A program made the translations under genes and the position numbers. Under the pieces are notes generated by a model. It was not told where the DNA came from. It saw only the letters and a program-made list of their open reading frames with translations, and did no database searches. A stretch of 18,064 nucleotides of DNA from Bacillota bacterium (lineage in GTDB: Bacteria > Bacillota > Clostridia > Lachnospirales > Cellulosilyticaceae), in NCBI GenBank assembly GCA_023410675.1, contig JAEYPM010000041.1:1-18064 (forward strand), read 5' to 3'. Position 1 is the first letter of the stretch, and every line of letters begins with the position of its first letter. Shown here piece after piece: positions 7,630 to 15,047 of the stretch.

Positions 7630-9522
7630 CTAATAACTTTTCTTAAACTCTCTGACAAATAATAAAGCACCAATTAATAGTAATAATAAACCGCCACTAT
7701 AAGCCAGATTATTTATTTTTAACCCTTGCTCTCTAAAAACACTACGTTCGAAAGAATTAGACATATCACCAAGTGGATTCCTTCCCATGTCGTTATGTAT
7801 CATGCCAGCAGATTGCTCTTCTCGTATTTCTTTGGCAAAATTCATTTTATTATTATCACCTCTTCCCCCCATCATACTGCCAAGGTCAGATAGGTTCAGA
7901 TTCCCTGCTGATACAAGCTGAGAGGGGTTTGAATTTTGCTCTGTTTTGGTAGATGGTATCGTTCCATCTAACTGTCCTTGTACACTTTGAGCCCTAAGAT
8001 TTCCAAGAGTAATAAAACTTGTAAGACTACTCTTGTACACCTCATAAGTACAAAATTCAGTTGGATCATTTTTTACATACTCAGAAATTAAAGCATCAAG
8101 TTCATTTATTTTCCTTTCAAATTTTCCGTTTGCAAAATAATTGTCCATCAACTGCTGCAAATAACTGTGATATTGATCTAGATACTTTGGATTTTCAAAA
8201 AGCTTTGCTATTAGCGGACGATTTGACATTTCAACCCCACTTACTGGCGTGTCAATTGGAAAGTTAATCACTGAAGATGCATTACCATTTTGGAATCCAC
8301 CCCAAGCAAGATTGTAGTCCCATGGCAAGATAGTAATTTGTCCATCACACTCATAGATATAATAGTTTTGTGCCATACTCGAACTATAACTATCTAAATT
8401 CACCACAATAGTATGTGCTGCCAAATAGCGTAAAATCTGATCAACATCAAAGTAAGTTTCTAAATCATTACCTTCTGAAAGTGCTTTAAGAGCCTGTACA
8501 ACACGCTGATAGTCACTTTCTGCTCCTTTCCCTACTACATTTCCAAAAATAGAATTATAACTTTCAGGGTTATCATCTGAATATTCAAGACTACCTCCCC
8601 CACCTCTGCCTCCAAATATTCCTCCCCTGCCAAAATTCTTATTATCCAGTTGCGTAGGAAAGTTTGGTGGTGAAAAGTTAGTATTATCCGTGTTTGGTGA
8701 TGGTTGAAAATCGGGTTTCCCATTACTATTTTGCTGACTACTTTGAGGTTTTTTTTGAAAGTTAGGGCTTTGCTGGAACTGGCCATCAAATGGCATTTGA
8801 GTCCAACCATTTTGCATATCTGGATTTTTCATATCTGGCATGTCTTTAGGTCTTTCTCCCTGCCCTCCTGGCCAATTTTCATTACGTCTACTCATGTCCA
8901 TGCTTTTTACATTATAAAGCATTCCCGATGTATCACCATAGACTCTCTGTTCATAGCTATCATTATACATCTCTACAGCAAGGTATAACCCCCATTTTTC
9001 ACCATTTACTTTTATATCTGCATATCCGAAATAAGGACCATCTACTCCGGCTTCACACATGAGATCATAGGAAATATACTCCTTCATATAAGTATTATCT
9101 CCAAGTATATTATTGATGACAAAGCTGTCAAGTCCAAAGCACGTCTGACCTTTGATATATTCATCAAATTGTAGGCGAAAACTATACCTATTACTATCAG
9201 AATTTGCCACTTGGGCTAAACTTGAGTTTCCCTTTGGGCGAATACCTACGTTATTAAATTTTGTACCATTTACAATCACATCAGCCATGATATACTGCTC
9301 ACTCATGGCATTATTTAGCATTTCCTTCCAATCACTTTCATCTGCAATAATCTCAATTGAAATAATATCAGTACTAAAAATTTTAGATGCATATTCTGCT
9401 TCATTTTTTGCAGTACTATTTTTCCCCTTTATATTACCAATTTCTATACAAGCAAAGCTTATTATCAAGGCGAAAACAGCTGCTATCAAAGCCATTATAT
9501 TTATTTTTTTACTCTTTATCAT
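7630..9522 (-). CDS. CotH-kinase family protein, membrane anchored
   Basis: The 630-residue protein resembles spore coat protein CotH, an atypical protein kinase that phosphorylates coat proteins in Bacillus. An N-terminal hydrophobic segment (about 9-27) acts as signal or anchor. A kinase-like core follows: GIRPKGNSS (93-101), LYLAVEMYNDSY (179-190), QNYYIYECDGQITILPWDYNLAWGGF (385-410) with the conserved acidic WDYN (Asp402). A C-terminal TM helix (about 608-623) ends in RKE-like charged residues. Between core blocks, residues 212-310 form a Gly/Pro/Gln/Asn/Met-rich low-complexity insertion not part of the catalytic fold. GAGGTG precedes the ATG. It is third in the VTC-DUF4956-CotH operon (24-nt gap). 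Whether it phosphorylates protein, and when, cannot be read here. Confidence 0.88.
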   Translation of the reverse strand: MIKSKKINIMALIAAVFALIISFACIEIGNIKGKNSTAKNEAEYASKIFSTDIISIEIIADESDWKEMLNNAMSEQYIMADVIVNGTKFNNVGIRPKGNSSLAQVANSDSNRYSFRLQFDEYIKGQTCFGLDSFVINNILGDNTYMKEYISYDLMCEAGVDGPYFGYADIKVNGEKWGLYLAVEMYNDSYEQRVYGDTSGMLYNVKSMDMSRRNENWPGGQGERPKDMPDMKNPDMQNGWTQMPFDGQFQQSPNFQKKPQSSQQNSNGKPDFQPSPNTDNTNFSPPNFPTQLDNKNFGRGGIFGGRGGGGSLEYSDDNPESYNSIFGNVVGKGAESDYQRVVQALKALSEGNDLETYFDVDQILRYLAAHTIVVNLDSYSSSMAQNYYIYECDGQITILPWDYNLAWGGFQNGNASSVINFPIDTPVSGVEMSNRPLIAKLFENPKYLDQYHSYLQQLMDNYFANGKFERKINELDALISEYVKNDPTEFCTYEVYKSSLTSFITLGNLRAQSVQGQLDGTIPSTKTEQNSNPSQLVSAGNLNLSDLGSMMGGRGDNNKMNFAKEIREEQSAGMIHNDMGRNPLGDMSNSFERSVFREQGLKINNLAYSGGLLLLLIGALLFVREFKKSY

Positions 9523-9546
9523 TTTTTCACCTCGATTTTTGCATAC

Positions 9547-10218
9547 TTAGTACGCATATTCACCATTGTAACTTACAAGGCAAGCATTATTTACTCCATT
9601 TATTTTAAGTAATTCATTGAGCAGCTTTGCCGACATATCTATAAGACGTACTTCGACAGTAAGCTCTATGCCATTTTGAGAAACAGTTTTTGACTTGATT
9701 AAACGTTTTTTAGACTTTGATTTTATTAACTCCATGCAATCATTTTCTGCTTTATCATTTTCGAGGCTAAGAACTATGATATATGGCGTATCACTACTTT
9801 TCTTATTAACAAATATAAGAAGCATAATGCCTATAAAAACTGATCCGATAATACCAAGAGGAATAAGTCCTGCCCCTATAACAATTCCTACAGAAATTGA
9901 CCAAAACAAAAATGCAATGTCCAGAGGTTCCTTAACAGCTGTTCTAAAACGAACAATTGACAAAGCACCTACCATACCAAGCGACAAAACAAGATTTGAT
10001 GTTACTGCTAGAATAATAAGGGTTGTAATCATGGTCATGGCCATAATAGAAACACCAAAGGATGCTGAGTACATAACCCCTGCAAATGTGTTTTTATAAA
10101 TATAAAATATAAAGAGTCCAATAGCAAAAGAAAGAAGCATTGCAAGTCCTACATCCAAAATTGAAAACTCAGCTGTTTTCTCTAAAAAACTTGATTTAAA
10201 AACATCATTAAAAGTCAT
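9547..10218 (-). CDS. DUF4956 membrane protein
   Basis: The protein has 223 residues with four to five membrane helices in the first 140 (about 22-41, 50-72, 76-90, 100-118, 119-138) and a cytoplasmic C-terminal alpha/beta domain (about 145-223). The family signature GMVGALSIVRFRTAVKEPLD (81-100), between two helices, is clear. DUF4956 proteins are typically encoded next to VTC-domain and CotH-kinase genes, as here, which suggests a membrane partner of a polyphosphate or kinase system; the biochemical role is unknown. GGGAGG precedes the ATG; gaps to both neighbours are under 40 nt. Confidence 0.88.
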   Translation of the reverse strand: MTFNDVFKSSFLEKTAEFSILDVGLAMLLSFAIGLFIFYIYKNTFAGVMYSASFGVSIMAMTMITTLIILAVTSNLVLSLGMVGALSIVRFRTAVKEPLDIAFLFWSISVGIVIGAGLIPLGIIGSVFIGIMLLIFVNKKSSDTPYIIVLSLENDKAENDCMELIKSKSKKRLIKSKTVSQNGIELTVEVRLIDMSAKLLNELLKINGVNNACLVSYNGEYAY

Positions 10219-10256
10219 CGTAAATTTCCTCCCGTTTCTTTCATTCTTATATAGTT

Positions 10257-10934
10257 TTATACAATTCTTGTTGCTGCATATTTTGAAAATGAACCGCTCC
10301 TTCTGCTGGAAAGTGATACAATGCCTCGGATGATCTCAGGTAAAAAATGATCATACTTCACCTCGAGAATATAGCCACCCAAAATAGGTATAGGGATAAG
10401 CTTCTGCTTTAAAAAATCATCAATATTTTGGCTTGTACGAATATCATAGTCTATGGTTATCCGAACATTTCCTACAGGGTGCACATAAGCTTCACGTCTG
10501 TAATCCACAATTGTTTTTGGTCTAAGCTGCTGATAAGTCATTTTCGCATAAAGCTCTAAACACAATGGATTTCCCTTTTCCTTTAATACGGCAAAATCTC
10601 CATCAAGTAACCTCCTACATTCTTCTTCCAATAAGATCGCACTTTCCTTAAAGCAAATGCCATTTCTTTTGCTCTTTTTTTCAAGACGGATGAAAGAGGT
10701 GTAGTCATTATATAGGCGCAAGCGAAACTTTTCTCGATCATTTATCCCATCAATCTTTTCTTTTAACACTTTGTCATTGTAGTTATCAAAATAAAGGCTC
10801 TTAACCCTATATCCTTCTCCCCCTATAGAATTTTCATCAGGCATGGCCACAAATGGAAGTCTTGATCTAAGCTCTATTACATCTGCATAGTTAATATAAT
10901 GTTTTAATTCATGCCTGCCATGGGAATTAGTCAT
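10257..10934 (-). CDS. VTC-domain (polyphosphate polymerase-like) protein
   Basis: The 225-residue protein matches the VTC domain (triphosphate-tunnel fold) of the yeast vacuolar polyphosphate polymerase Vtc4. Basic and acidic tunnel residues are visible: RHELKH (7-12), YRVKSLYFD (42-50), REKFRLRLY (67-75), RLEKKSKR (83-90), VDYRREAY (143-150), ITIDYDIR (159-166) and the C-terminal EVKYD (191-195). It is soluble with no TM helix, as in other bacterial versions, where a separate membrane protein (DUF4956) accompanies it. The likely role is synthesis or handling of polyphosphate from nucleotide triphosphate, but activity of bacterial members is largely inferred. It is the first gene of the three-gene unit, with AAGGAG before ATG 10934. 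Confidence 0.87.
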   Translation of the reverse strand: MTNSHGRHELKHYINYADVIELRSRLPFVAMPDENSIGGEGYRVKSLYFDNYNDKVLKEKIDGINDREKFRLRLYNDYTSFIRLEKKSKRNGICFKESAILLEEECRRLLDGDFAVLKEKGNPLCLELYAKMTYQQLRPKTIVDYRREAYVHPVGNVRITIDYDIRTSQNIDDFLKQKLIPIPILGGYILEVKYDHFLPEIIRGIVSLSSRRSGSFSKYAATRIV

Positions 10935-10966
10935 TTACTCCACTCCTTTCCTTATACTCTGACTAC

Positions 10967-11020
10967 ATAATAAACGATCAAACTGAACCATATTTGTTTA
11001 TTATCTGAATTTTATCTGAA
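10967..11020 (-). promoter_or_regulatory. Promoter of VTC-DUF4956-CotH operon with 11-bp-phased repeats
   Basis: The minus-strand -10 is TATTAT (10972-10967), with no good -35 at the right distance. Upstream, TTATCTGAA occurs at 11001-11009 and again at 11012-11020 on the plus strand, exactly 11 bp apart. A further CTGAA at 10983-10987 is two turns away in the same phase. The pair maps to about -41 to -60 from the expected start. This layout suits activation by an OmpR/PhoB-class regulator. Confidence 0.55.
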
Positions 11021-11142
11021 GATTGCCTGCACTTCCCCTCCTATTCACCATCATTGATAACGCACATAATCTTGACGATCACTTCTCACTAATAGGCATG
11101 TTTCGGACTCTCACTGATAAAGTTGATTCATACTGAATATGT

Positions 11143-11180
11143 AAAAAACGGCAGTTTTGATTGATTTTTCAAAACTGCCG
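11143..11180 (-). terminator. Intrinsic terminator of the GNAT gene
   Basis: A 12-bp perfect stem (CGGCAGTTTTGA 11149-11160 with 11169-11180) has an 8-nt loop. On the minus strand it is followed by T6 (plus-strand A6 at 11143-11148). Confidence 0.92.
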
Positions 11181-11264
11181 CTAGGTATTCTATTTAGTTT
11201 AGGAATAGTTATCCTATCACCAAACAACATATTTATATTATCCAGTTAAGTAGTAGCATCCATT

Positions 11265-11720
11265 TTATAGAGATTTTTTCAAGTAAATCATGTCTACTAA
11301 CTGCTTACCGTCTTCATACATAGGATGATCGTAATTATCTACAAAAAAGTTTTTAATACGGTGTGACTTTTCAAATCCACATTTCTCGTAGAAATGAAGT
11401 ATCCCTGGGCTATCACCTGTACCAACATATAGCTCATTACCAAACTCTTTGTAGTAATTAGCAATAAATGAGATCAAATACTGTCCATACCCTCTTCTTT
11501 GGTATTTAGGTGCCGTAACAATATTCTTAAGTTCATAAACCCCTAGTTTTTCTTGTGTAACAACGCAAAGTGCTTTAACCGCTTCATGATCATCATCATA
11601 CAAGGCAAACATATCTCCACGATACAAATATTTTTCTATCATGCTTACCTGTTCATCTGCAATAAGCAGCAAATCCATATACTTTGCTTTATCACTATCA
11701 GCAATTTTTACGATTTCCAT
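11265..11720 (-). CDS. GNAT-family N-acetyltransferase
   Basis: The protein has 151 residues with a complete GNAT fold. Motif A is IVTAPKYQRRGYGQYLISF (67-85) with the acetyl-CoA pyrophosphate loop Q-R-R-G-Y-G, and motif B is ILHFYEKCGFEKSH (107-120). The N-terminal strand-helix region and the C-terminal LVDMIYLKK strand are also present. It transfers an acetyl group from acetyl-CoA to an amine; the acceptor cannot be predicted. AAGGGG lies about 10 nt before ATG 11720. A TATAAT at 11778-11773 could be its -10 but lacks a clear -35. Monocistronic, with its own terminator. Confidence 0.85.
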   Translation of the reverse strand: MEIVKIADSDKAKYMDLLLIADEQVSMIEKYLYRGDMFALYDDDHEAVKALCVVTQEKLGVYELKNIVTAPKYQRRGYGQYLISFIANYYKEFGNELYVGTGDSPGILHFYEKCGFEKSHRIKNFFVDNYDHPMYEDGKQLVDMIYLKKSL

Positions 11721-11744
11721 TTGATGTTTTCCCCTTCCTTTCTA

Positions 11745-11764
11745 ATGTATCTTTATGTATCTTT
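11745..11764. repeat. Tandem 10-bp direct repeat in GNAT leader
   Basis: ATGTATCTTT occurs twice in a row (11745-11754 and 11755-11764), followed by a degenerate ATATATCT. It lies between the probable -10 and the start codon of the acetyltransferase gene. Confidence 0.7.
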
Positions 11765-11814
11765 ATATATCTATTATACTCTTTTTTATCATTAATCGGG
11801 GAACATACATGTTT

Positions 11815-11852
11815 ATAAAAAATAGATGTGCCACTTTTTCACATGACACACC
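11815..11852 (-). terminator. Intrinsic terminator of the CD3324-family gene
   Basis: On the minus strand a 9-bp stem with two G-U pairs (11844-11852 with 11825-11833) has a 10-nt loop and is followed by TATTTTTTAT. It begins 7 nt past the stop of the gene at 11859. Confidence 0.8.
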
Positions 11853-11858
11853 TACTCA

Positions 11859-12137
11859 TTAAATTTGTATATTATTTATATTTCTTATAATTCGCTTAAT
11901 ACTTTTGGGCGTTAAATAGTATTTCTGTGATAGTTCTAAAATAGTATTGCCATTTTGATAGCTATTGTATATTTCCAAATTTCTTGCTGCAAAATATCTT
12001 TTCGAATTTGTCTTTTCTCCCCATTTGCATTTTTTGGATTCTACTTTTGGAATATATATAACTTGCCCATCAATATATTTTTGAATTTCTTTAATTAAGT
12101 CATCTGGTAAGATTCCTAAAGCTTGAATATAGCTCAT
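11859..12137 (-). CDS. CD3324-family HTH protein
   Basis: The 92-residue protein is of the type named after Clostridioides difficile CD3324 (Mor-activator-like). The N-terminal part MSYIQALGILPDDLIKEIQKYIDGQVIYIP is the family hallmark. A basic middle (KKCKWGEKTNSKRYFAARN) and a C-terminal helix-turn-helix (GNTILELSQKYYLTPKSIKRIIRN, 64-87) follow. It probably binds DNA; targets are unknown. AGGAGGGG precedes ATG 12137. The leader contains two tandem hairpins, one abutting this ribosome binding site, so expression could be attenuated. Confidence 0.8.
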   Translation of the reverse strand: MSYIQALGILPDDLIKEIQKYIDGQVIYIPKVESKKCKWGEKTNSKRYFAARNLEIYNSYQNGNTILELSQKYYLTPKSIKRIIRNINNIQI

Positions 12138-12146
12138 TATGCCCCT

Positions 12147-12219
12147 CCTAAAAATTAATCTTTAGGATAGCAAAGGCTATTGATCTTTTATTCTTGTCAT
12201 ATGCAATAGCCTTTGCTAT
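12147..12219 (-). promoter_or_regulatory. Tandem hairpins between DUF5131 gene and CD3324-family gene
   Basis: A 16-bp perfect inverted repeat (ATAGCAAAGGCTATTG 12167-12182 with 12204-12219, 21-nt loop) is directly followed by a second small stem (CCTAAA 12147-12152 with TTTAGG 12161-12166) that reaches the AGGAGGGG site of the gene at 12137. The large stem may end transcripts of the DUF5131 operon, although no T-run follows at once. The pair may alternatively act as a leader structure. Confidence 0.55.
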
Positions 12220-12319
12220 GCATAATGTTTCCTGGTTTTATTTATGGATCATCCCCCCTATATTTTATATTATAGCTTAGACACAGTTGGTTATCCATAT
12301 GAAAATGTGAATTATTTTT

Positions 12320-13042
12320 TTACAAGGCCTTAAAACATACGCTAATATTAGCTTTCTTTGCTTGACTACACAATTCTTTCACCTTTAAAGTGTATTGCTT
12401 ACCATCTTTAATGAAGTATGTGCCACACTGGCGAAATTCAAAATTCACTTTTTGATTTATACATTGATTTCGAATAGATAATACCCAATCATAATTTAAA
12501 GGTCTTGCATTTTTATCTGATTCTCCACCAACTACAACCAATTCAACACTATTTAGGTATTTTTCAATGTCAATTTTCTCTATCAGTGGTTGACATATAA
12601 TATTCTTATGTTTGATTGGCAACTTATCAAAAATTGATAGTCTAATCTGAGCATTCTCTTGATTTTCAACAGTACAGCCAACTACAACATTTTCATATCC
12701 ATCATTCCAATCATCTGGGATGCATTTTATAAATCGATCAATTCTCTTTGTAAGAAAAATAAATGTCAAATCCGAACGTTCTTTAATCATTCTCCAGCAT
12801 TCTTGTCTCCACACATCTGCTTCCTCGATAAGAAAATCCGAAGAAAAACAAACATACACAATTTGTCCTGACTTTATTTTATATTGACCTTTCTTATCTT
12901 TCAAAATAGGTGCATCAAAGTTTTCAGTTTTTGTGATAGTTCCTGTATCTATTCCACGCTTAGCATCCCCTTTATGGATATAACAGTATCTACACCCCTG
13001 ACTATACTTATGACACCCACGCCACGGATTCCACATTGCCAT
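12320..13042 (-). CDS. DUF5131 (phage Gp37/Gp68-like) protein
   Basis: The 240-residue protein has the family's diagnostic N-terminus WNPWRGCHKYSQGCRYCYIH, with Cys10, Cys17 and Cys20 (CX6CX2C) that could hold an iron-sulfur cluster in a radical-SAM-like way. Further family blocks are VCFSSDFLIEEADVWRQECW, FIFLTKRIDRF, VVVGCTVENQ, ICQPLIEKIDI, LVVVGGESDKNARPLNYDWV and FRQCGTYFIKDGK. The cluster role and reaction are not established for this family; I infer only a metal-dependent enzyme. AAGGTGG lies 7 nt before ATG 13042. It follows the AraC-type regulator gene by 47 nt, so the two may be co-transcribed. Confidence 0.82.
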   Translation of the reverse strand: MAMWNPWRGCHKYSQGCRYCYIHKGDAKRGIDTGTITKTENFDAPILKDKKGQYKIKSGQIVYVCFSSDFLIEEADVWRQECWRMIKERSDLTFIFLTKRIDRFIKCIPDDWNDGYENVVVGCTVENQENAQIRLSIFDKLPIKHKNIICQPLIEKIDIEKYLNSVELVVVGGESDKNARPLNYDWVLSIRNQCINQKVNFEFRQCGTYFIKDGKQYTLKVKELCSQAKKANISVCFKAL

Positions 13043-13089
13043 ATTAATACCACCTTAAACGTTCTTTTACTACATGTAACATTATTCTT

Positions 13090-13938
13090 TCACTTTTTTA
13101 CAACTGGGATCCACACCTCATACTGAGCATTTTGTGGATCTGCATTTAAATAAACTTCAATATCTGGGGCATTCCCATACTCATATCCTGATGTAGGAAG
13201 CCATTCTGTTACAATTCTTTTTTCCAGATCTTGAATGGACGTACCTGTTCCTTCTCCTGTAAAAATAGCCCATGTTGCAGAGGGCACAATATATTCCTCC
13301 ATCCCATCTGGCAAAGATTTTGTCGATGCAACTGCAATATAGTATTTCCAATCTTCAGTTTCATTGCAAGAACTCACTCCAAGTAGCCCCTTTACTTCTG
13401 AATCCATGATCATAGCAAGCTGTTCTATTTTTCCTGAAGAAGCTGCATTTGCCCACATAGCTGGCACAATTTCAAAATTCTTTTCAATTTCCTTTTCGAG
13501 TAGACTTGATACCCCTACAATCCTAAATGTTTCTTTCTTTTCAATTCTGTAATTCATCTCACAGTCTCCTTTTATCGTTATTCGGAAATTAATGGGAGGA
13601 AATGCTTTTAGAACTACACCTTTTTCTTTAGCTTGAGATGGTGCAATACCATGGATATTCTTAAATGCTCGGTTAAATGCTGTTGGCGAATCATATCCAT
13701 ACTTTAAAGCAACATCAACTACTTTGTTATCTCCACATTGCAAGTCTACTGCAGCAAGAGACATTCTTCTACGCCTCATATATTCAGATAGTGGTATATC
13801 TGCCATATATGCAAACATTCTTTGAAAATGATATGTACTGCAACAAGCTATCCTAGATGCTTCATTTAGATCAACTTCTTCACTAAGATGCTCTTCAATA
13901 TAGTTTATTGCTCTATTAAAGCGTGCTATCCATTCCAT
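13090..13938 (-). CDS. AraC-family regulator with GyrI-like effector domain
   Basis: From ATG 13938 the protein has 282 residues. The N-terminal AraC DNA-binding domain (about 1-105) holds two helix-turn-helix units, LNEASRIACCSTYHFQRMFA and VVDVALKYGYDSPTAFNRAF with the typical GIAPSQAK tail. The C-terminal half (about 125-282) is a GyrI-like/SOUL small-molecule-binding domain (YRIEKKETFRIVGVSS, WAIFTGEGTG, DIEVYLNADP, YEVWIPVVKK), as in the Rob/BltR-type multidrug-sensing family. The frame extends to a TTG at 13956, but the ATG with AGGA upstream is the better start. A 15-bp motif 20-34 nt upstream is repeated before the nitroreductase gene, a candidate autoregulatory and target site. Confidence 0.88.
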   Translation of the reverse strand: MEWIARFNRAINYIEEHLSEEVDLNEASRIACCSTYHFQRMFAYMADIPLSEYMRRRRMSLAAVDLQCGDNKVVDVALKYGYDSPTAFNRAFKNIHGIAPSQAKEKGVVLKAFPPINFRITIKGDCEMNYRIEKKETFRIVGVSSLLEKEIEKNFEIVPAMWANAASSGKIEQLAMIMDSEVKGLLGVSSCNETEDWKYYIAVASTKSLPDGMEEYIVPSATWAIFTGEGTGTSIQDLEKRIVTEWLPTSGYEYGNAPDIEVYLNADPQNAQYEVWIPVVKK

Positions 13939-13957
13939 CCTTTCACTTCCTAACAAT

Positions 13958-13972
13958 AAAATACTATACTAT
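13958..13972 (-). promoter_or_regulatory. 15-bp motif upstream of AraC-type gene
   Basis: AAAATACTATACTAT (plus strand) matches exactly the copy at 14747-14761. On the minus strand it contains TATAGT, a possible -10, with no matching -35, as expected of an activated promoter. Confidence 0.45.
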
Positions 13973-14012
13973 TAATCATTATACCTCTCTTTTCTTGCAC
14001 AATAAAGAGAGG

Positions 14013-14036
14013 GGGAGTCTATGATTATTGACTCCC
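14013..14036 (-). terminator. Weak terminator after nitroreductase gene
   Basis: A 7-bp stem (GGGAGTC/GACTCCC) with a 10-nt loop lies 3 nt past the stop. It is followed by C/T-rich sequence rather than a T-run, and a second 9-bp stem (13984-13992 with 14004-14012) lies next to it. Confidence 0.4.
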
Positions 14037-14038
14037 TA

Positions 14039-14729
14039 CTACTTGACTGTTCCCATATAAATATACCCTTTTTTCTGAGGAGCAGTATCTAATTTCTTAT
14101 AGCTAAACGTCTCACTTTCCTGCGAAATATGACATAGTGCAATCCCCATATCGATACAATTAAGTTTATTCTTCATAAATCCCATAATGATATTTGGCTT
14201 TTTACGATAGCAATGAATAGAGCTGTCTTTGGCAACAAAGTACCAGTCCTGTTGATTAAGTCCACTCGGTGCAAGTCTAGCAGCTTCAATACGCAAATCA
14301 ATACCTTCAGAAATATCCACTTTTTTTTCTTCTAAATTCAGACAGTCCTCTAAATAAAGGCTCTGCAGGCATTCCAAATGGCATGCAGATCATAAAGGGC
14401 AAATTACTATTTGAATCAAGATTCGGCTTACCCATCCTAAAATATGAACCCAATCCTATACTACAAAAATAAAGACTTAACTGCTCGCCTATAAACCCAA
14501 TATTCTCGTATGCCCCCTCCTGTTCCTCACTATTAAAAAGCAAATAATATCTGGCATTTTGTTGTAATGGATTTTTATCCTCAACAAGATCAATTGAATA
14601 AGTAATATTGGGAAACAAAGGTGTAACTACCTTGATTTTGTTGTTAATATCTTCCAGCATTTCAATGGCTAAAGCTGTACCAAAAAATTTTCTAACTGAT
14701 TTTCTCTTAATAATATACTCATTTTTCAT
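14039..14729 (-). pseudogene. Nitroreductase-family protein split by frameshift
   Basis: Two overlapping frames together encode one protein of about 229 residues resembling the putative TM1586-type nitroreductase family. The first part (14729 down to 14307) starts MKNEYIIKRKSVRKF, the FMN-contacting RxSVRxF motif, and includes FIGEQLSLYFCSIGLGSYF. The second part (stop at 14039) carries RIEAARLAPSGLNQQDWYF. They join at an A8 run (minus strand; T8 at 14321-14328), where dropping one A restores SEFRRKKVDISEG. So the gene carries a one-base insertion in a homopolymer, by mutation, phase variation or sequencing error. AGGAGG precedes ATG 14729. If read through, it would be an FMN oxidoreductase of unknown substrate. 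Confidence 0.8.
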
Positions 14730-14746
14730 TGCTTAACCATCCTCCT

Positions 14747-14761
14747 AAAATACTATACTAT
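14747..14761 (-). promoter_or_regulatory. 15-bp motif upstream of nitroreductase gene
   Basis: This is the second exact copy of AAAATACTATACTAT, 18-32 nt before the start codon, at nearly the same distance as the copy before the AraC-type gene. Confidence 0.45.
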
Positions 14762-15047
14762 ACTAGAAAAATATACTTCATTACTATCTATATATCTGTT
14801 CATATCCTATCAAGCCTCACATAGAGACAAATGTTACTAAACTTTATCATATGATAAAAGTTTGAGATGTATTTTATTGCCTTGCTACTTGTATGTTCTT
14901 ACCATATGGCAAGGTAAGTGACTATTTAAATGACATTTCAAACACATCCAATTTATGCTATATATTATTATAAAGCATTTAAATAATGCATTCAACGCAA
15001 TAGCATAAGTAAGCAATACCTACATTTTATCTCAAGTTAGAAATTAT
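14762..15047. other. Intergenic region with palindrome and alternative hairpins
   Basis: No gene is seen. The region contains a 14-bp perfect palindrome TTATCATATGATAA (14844-14857). Near 14878-14925 there is a set of mutually exclusive small stems (CCTTGC/GCAAGG and CTTACC/GGTAAG) that could end transcription of the GDT1 gene. No long T-run is present. Confidence 0.45.

Larger units (their letters stand above)
10935..11264. other. Intergenic region, 330 nt, no gene
   Basis: It holds the operon promoter and phased repeats at its left end and the acetyltransferase terminator near 11.15 kb. In the remaining stretch (about 11020-11140) I see no ORF with a ribosome binding site. Confidence 0.6.

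Noticed and set aside
8535..8810. 91-codon minus-strand ORF within the CotH-like gene
   Set aside because: It is a frame shadow of the low-complexity insertion, with no ribosome binding site and unnatural composition.
14321..14328. Programmed -1 ribosomal frameshift at the A8 tract
   Set aside because: The second frame is +1 relative to the first, not -1, and no stimulatory structure is obvious; simple indel or transcriptional slippage fits better.
14307..14377. Two separate overlapping nitroreductase genes
   Set aside because: Each half carries only part of one nitroreductase fold, and they join in frame by removing one base of the A8 run, so one broken gene is the simpler reading.
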